Source: Photobacterium sanguinicancri (GTDB lineage Bacteria > Pseudomonadota > Gammaproteobacteria > Enterobacterales > Vibrionaceae). Taken from it: a stretch of 64,000 bases of DNA. Positions within the stretch are counted from its first letter, which is position 1. Each line of letters opens with the position of its first letter. Below, one piece after another: positions 63,027-64,000 of the stretch. A program made the translations under genes and the position numbers. The notes under the pieces were generated by a model. It made no database searches. It was not told where the DNA came from and was given only the letters and a program-made list of their open reading frames with translations. The stretch is taken from positions 2,480,001-2,544,000 of the forward strand of contig NZ_AP024850.1 of the NCBI RefSeq assembly GCF_024346675.1, in the 5' to 3' direction.

Positions 63027-63470
63027 ATGGACGTATCACGCTGGGAAACTCATACCTTATTGGCTAACGAATCTGAACGAGAGCAGAAGCCAATGATGTC
63101 TATCATTCATTACCAACTTGCACTGGCGGCAGCGCAACAGCTTGAGCCACTGCAAGGAACGCGTGATGAGTTTGAAGAGTTACTAACAATTAAGGTTGTT
63201 TCATGTCATAACCTTGCGGCATTTTGGCGCAATGCAGGTGATAGCGAATACGAGCTTAAATATTTGCAGCTAGCTTCTGAACAAGTGATGGCGCTTATCC
63301 CACAATGCCCTCGTAAAGAGTGTGATACGTTCGTTGAGTCTATCGGTTGCTGTAAATCGGCGTTAATCGAATTTTTAAAACGTCACCCCAATCCAATAGT
63401 GGCGCAACAAGTCGAGAATATTACCGTTAGCAGTCAGTGTGAACTCATTGCACGTTTTAAACTGCATTAG
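63027..63470 (+). CDS. DUF2753 family protein
   Basis: This 147-residue soluble protein is helical with a TPR-like composition (MSIIHYQLALAAAQQLEPL, YLQLASEQVMALIPQCP). The motif LTIKVVSCHNLAAFWR and the C-terminal HPNPIVAQQVENI with the ending IARFKLH fit DUF2753, a family found mainly in Vibrionaceae next to sodA. AAGGG precedes the ATG six bases upstream, and the gene begins 13 bases after sodA, under the same Fur box. Function unknown. Confidence 0.8.
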   Translation: MDVSRWETHTLLANESEREQKPMMSIIHYQLALAAAQQLEPLQGTRDEFEELLTIKVVSCHNLAAFWRNAGDSEYELKYLQLASEQVMALIPQCPRKECDTFVESIGCCKSALIEFLKRHPNPIVAQQVENITVSSQCELIARFKLH

Positions 63471-63506
63471 TTCAACAGAGCCTCTTATATAGACGCCACA
63501 ACTAAT

Positions 63507-63539
63507 AAAAAACGCGCTGAGGCTAGGCAGCGCGTTTTT
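63507..63539. terminator. Bidirectional terminator after sodA operon and motY
   Basis: AAAAAACGCGCTG (63507-63519) pairs with CAGCGCGTTTTT (63528-63539). A and T runs allow termination of both convergent units. Confidence 0.88.
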
Positions 63540-63623
63540 CTTTATTTTCTATGTTGTTCACGAATCAGCAAATAACTGATCCATTCATTCGAACAACCAC
63601 CTTCACTAAATCAAATGACTTCA

Positions 63624-64000
63624 TTAGATCAAGCTGCGCCCCAAAGAAATCACCACGCGTCGGTTTTTGTTACGGCCGATTGGCGACTCATTATCAGCAA
63701 TCGGGCGACGCTTACCAAAGGCTTCCACTTGGATCCTGTCTTTAGGTAAACCCAGTGTCATGAAATACTCTTCCAGCTTCTTCGCCCGTCGTTCTGACAA
63801 GTTTTGATTCACATTCTTACCGCCAATCGAATCGGTATAAGTCGCAATCAAAATAAGATCAATATCGTCACTGTAACGCACAAAATCTGTGATTTGAGAT
63901 AAGCGTTTTTGCGAGGCTTTATTTAGTTCATCACTGTCGCGATCATAATGAAGCACTGTAAAGGCAATATCGTCAAAACTATAAGGTAACAGATTACCAA
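63624..64000 (-). CDS. motY: Sodium-driven flagellar motor protein MotY, 3' part
   Basis: The last about 125 residues of an OmpA-domain protein are inside the window; the frame stays open to the right edge ([17 protein letters not shown]), so the N-terminus lies beyond it. The peptidoglycan-binding core [21 protein letters not shown] and the ending [26 protein letters not shown] match Vibrio MotY, which forms the T ring around the polar sodium-driven motor. A GTG at 63956 is only an internal codon. Confidence 0.9.
   Translation of the reverse strand, partial: GNLLPYSFDDIAFTVLHYDRDSDELNKASQKRLSQITDFVRYSDDIDLILIATYTDSIGGKNVNQNLSERRAKKLEEYFMTLGLPKDRIQVEAFGKRRPIADNESPIGRNKNRRVVISLGRSLI

Overview
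The window looks like chromosomal DNA of a marine gammaproteobacterium of the Vibrionaceae, most like Photobacterium or a close relative. The grounds are a GbpA-type chitin-binding monooxygenase behind a c-di-GMP-I riboswitch, a MotY (sodium-driven flagellar motor) gene at the right edge, the rnfABCDGE-nth cluster, an AspS-type pilotin, a sodA-DUF2753 pair, and protein sequences that resemble Vibrio/Photobacterium families throughout. No phage, integron, CRISPR array or insertion sequence was recognised. The assignment rests on protein families and gene order; no database was searched.

Layout. 1-12.5 kb: a PsrA-like TetR regulator; two paralogous signalling cassettes (cyclic-nucleotide-binding-fold histidine kinase plus stand-alone KPW-type receiver) lying 5.8 kb apart in opposite orientation; between them a DASS/SLC13 anion transporter with an FNR box, a MATE pump, a CBS-pair protein and a DUF945 protein; then ldhA with a CRP-like site. 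12.6-21 kb: a small outer-membrane protein, yciB-yciA-yciI, an AspS-like pilotin lipoprotein, a SAM methyltransferase, a pseudouridine synthase, an NSS-family transporter and clsA. 21-33 kb: a complete Tad (Flp pilus) locus on the minus strand, with the minor pilin genes tadEFG at the promoter-proximal end, before flp, and an OmpA-domain gene at the distal end. 33.7-41.1 kb: an iron-dependent alcohol dehydrogenase, gbpA with its riboswitch, then a yhjX-like transporter with a triple direct-repeat operator and the adjacent LytS/LytTR pair ypdA-ypdB. 41.2-51.3 kb: a gingipain-fold (C25) peptidase, two tRNA-Ser genes, an MscM-type mechanosensitive channel, alaE, and a dcuC-family transporter/pepE pair. 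51.7-64 kb: rnfABCDGE-nth with a very long repetitive RnfC tail, a large lipoprotein, gloA, Fur-box-controlled sodA-DUF2753 and the 3' part of motY.

How the parts may work together. Several units point to life on surfaces and chitin: the Tad pilus for attachment, GbpA controlled by c-di-GMP, and an AspS-like pilotin that could serve the type II secretion system (which exports GbpA in Vibrio). Another group concerns oxygen and carbon: an FNR box at the DASS transporter, a CRP-like site at ldhA, the pyruvate-type YpdAB sensor next to its likely target yhjX, DcuC next to an aspartyl dipeptidase, and the Rnf ion pump. The clearest new regulatory architecture is the yhjX promoter with three repeats at exact 20-bp period beside its cognate LytTR system. 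Other noteworthy signals are the riboswitch followed by a hairpin that covers the gbpA Shine-Dalgarno, the long inverted repeat and 11-bp tandem repeat in the flp leader region, and the nested hairpin between rnfE and nth.
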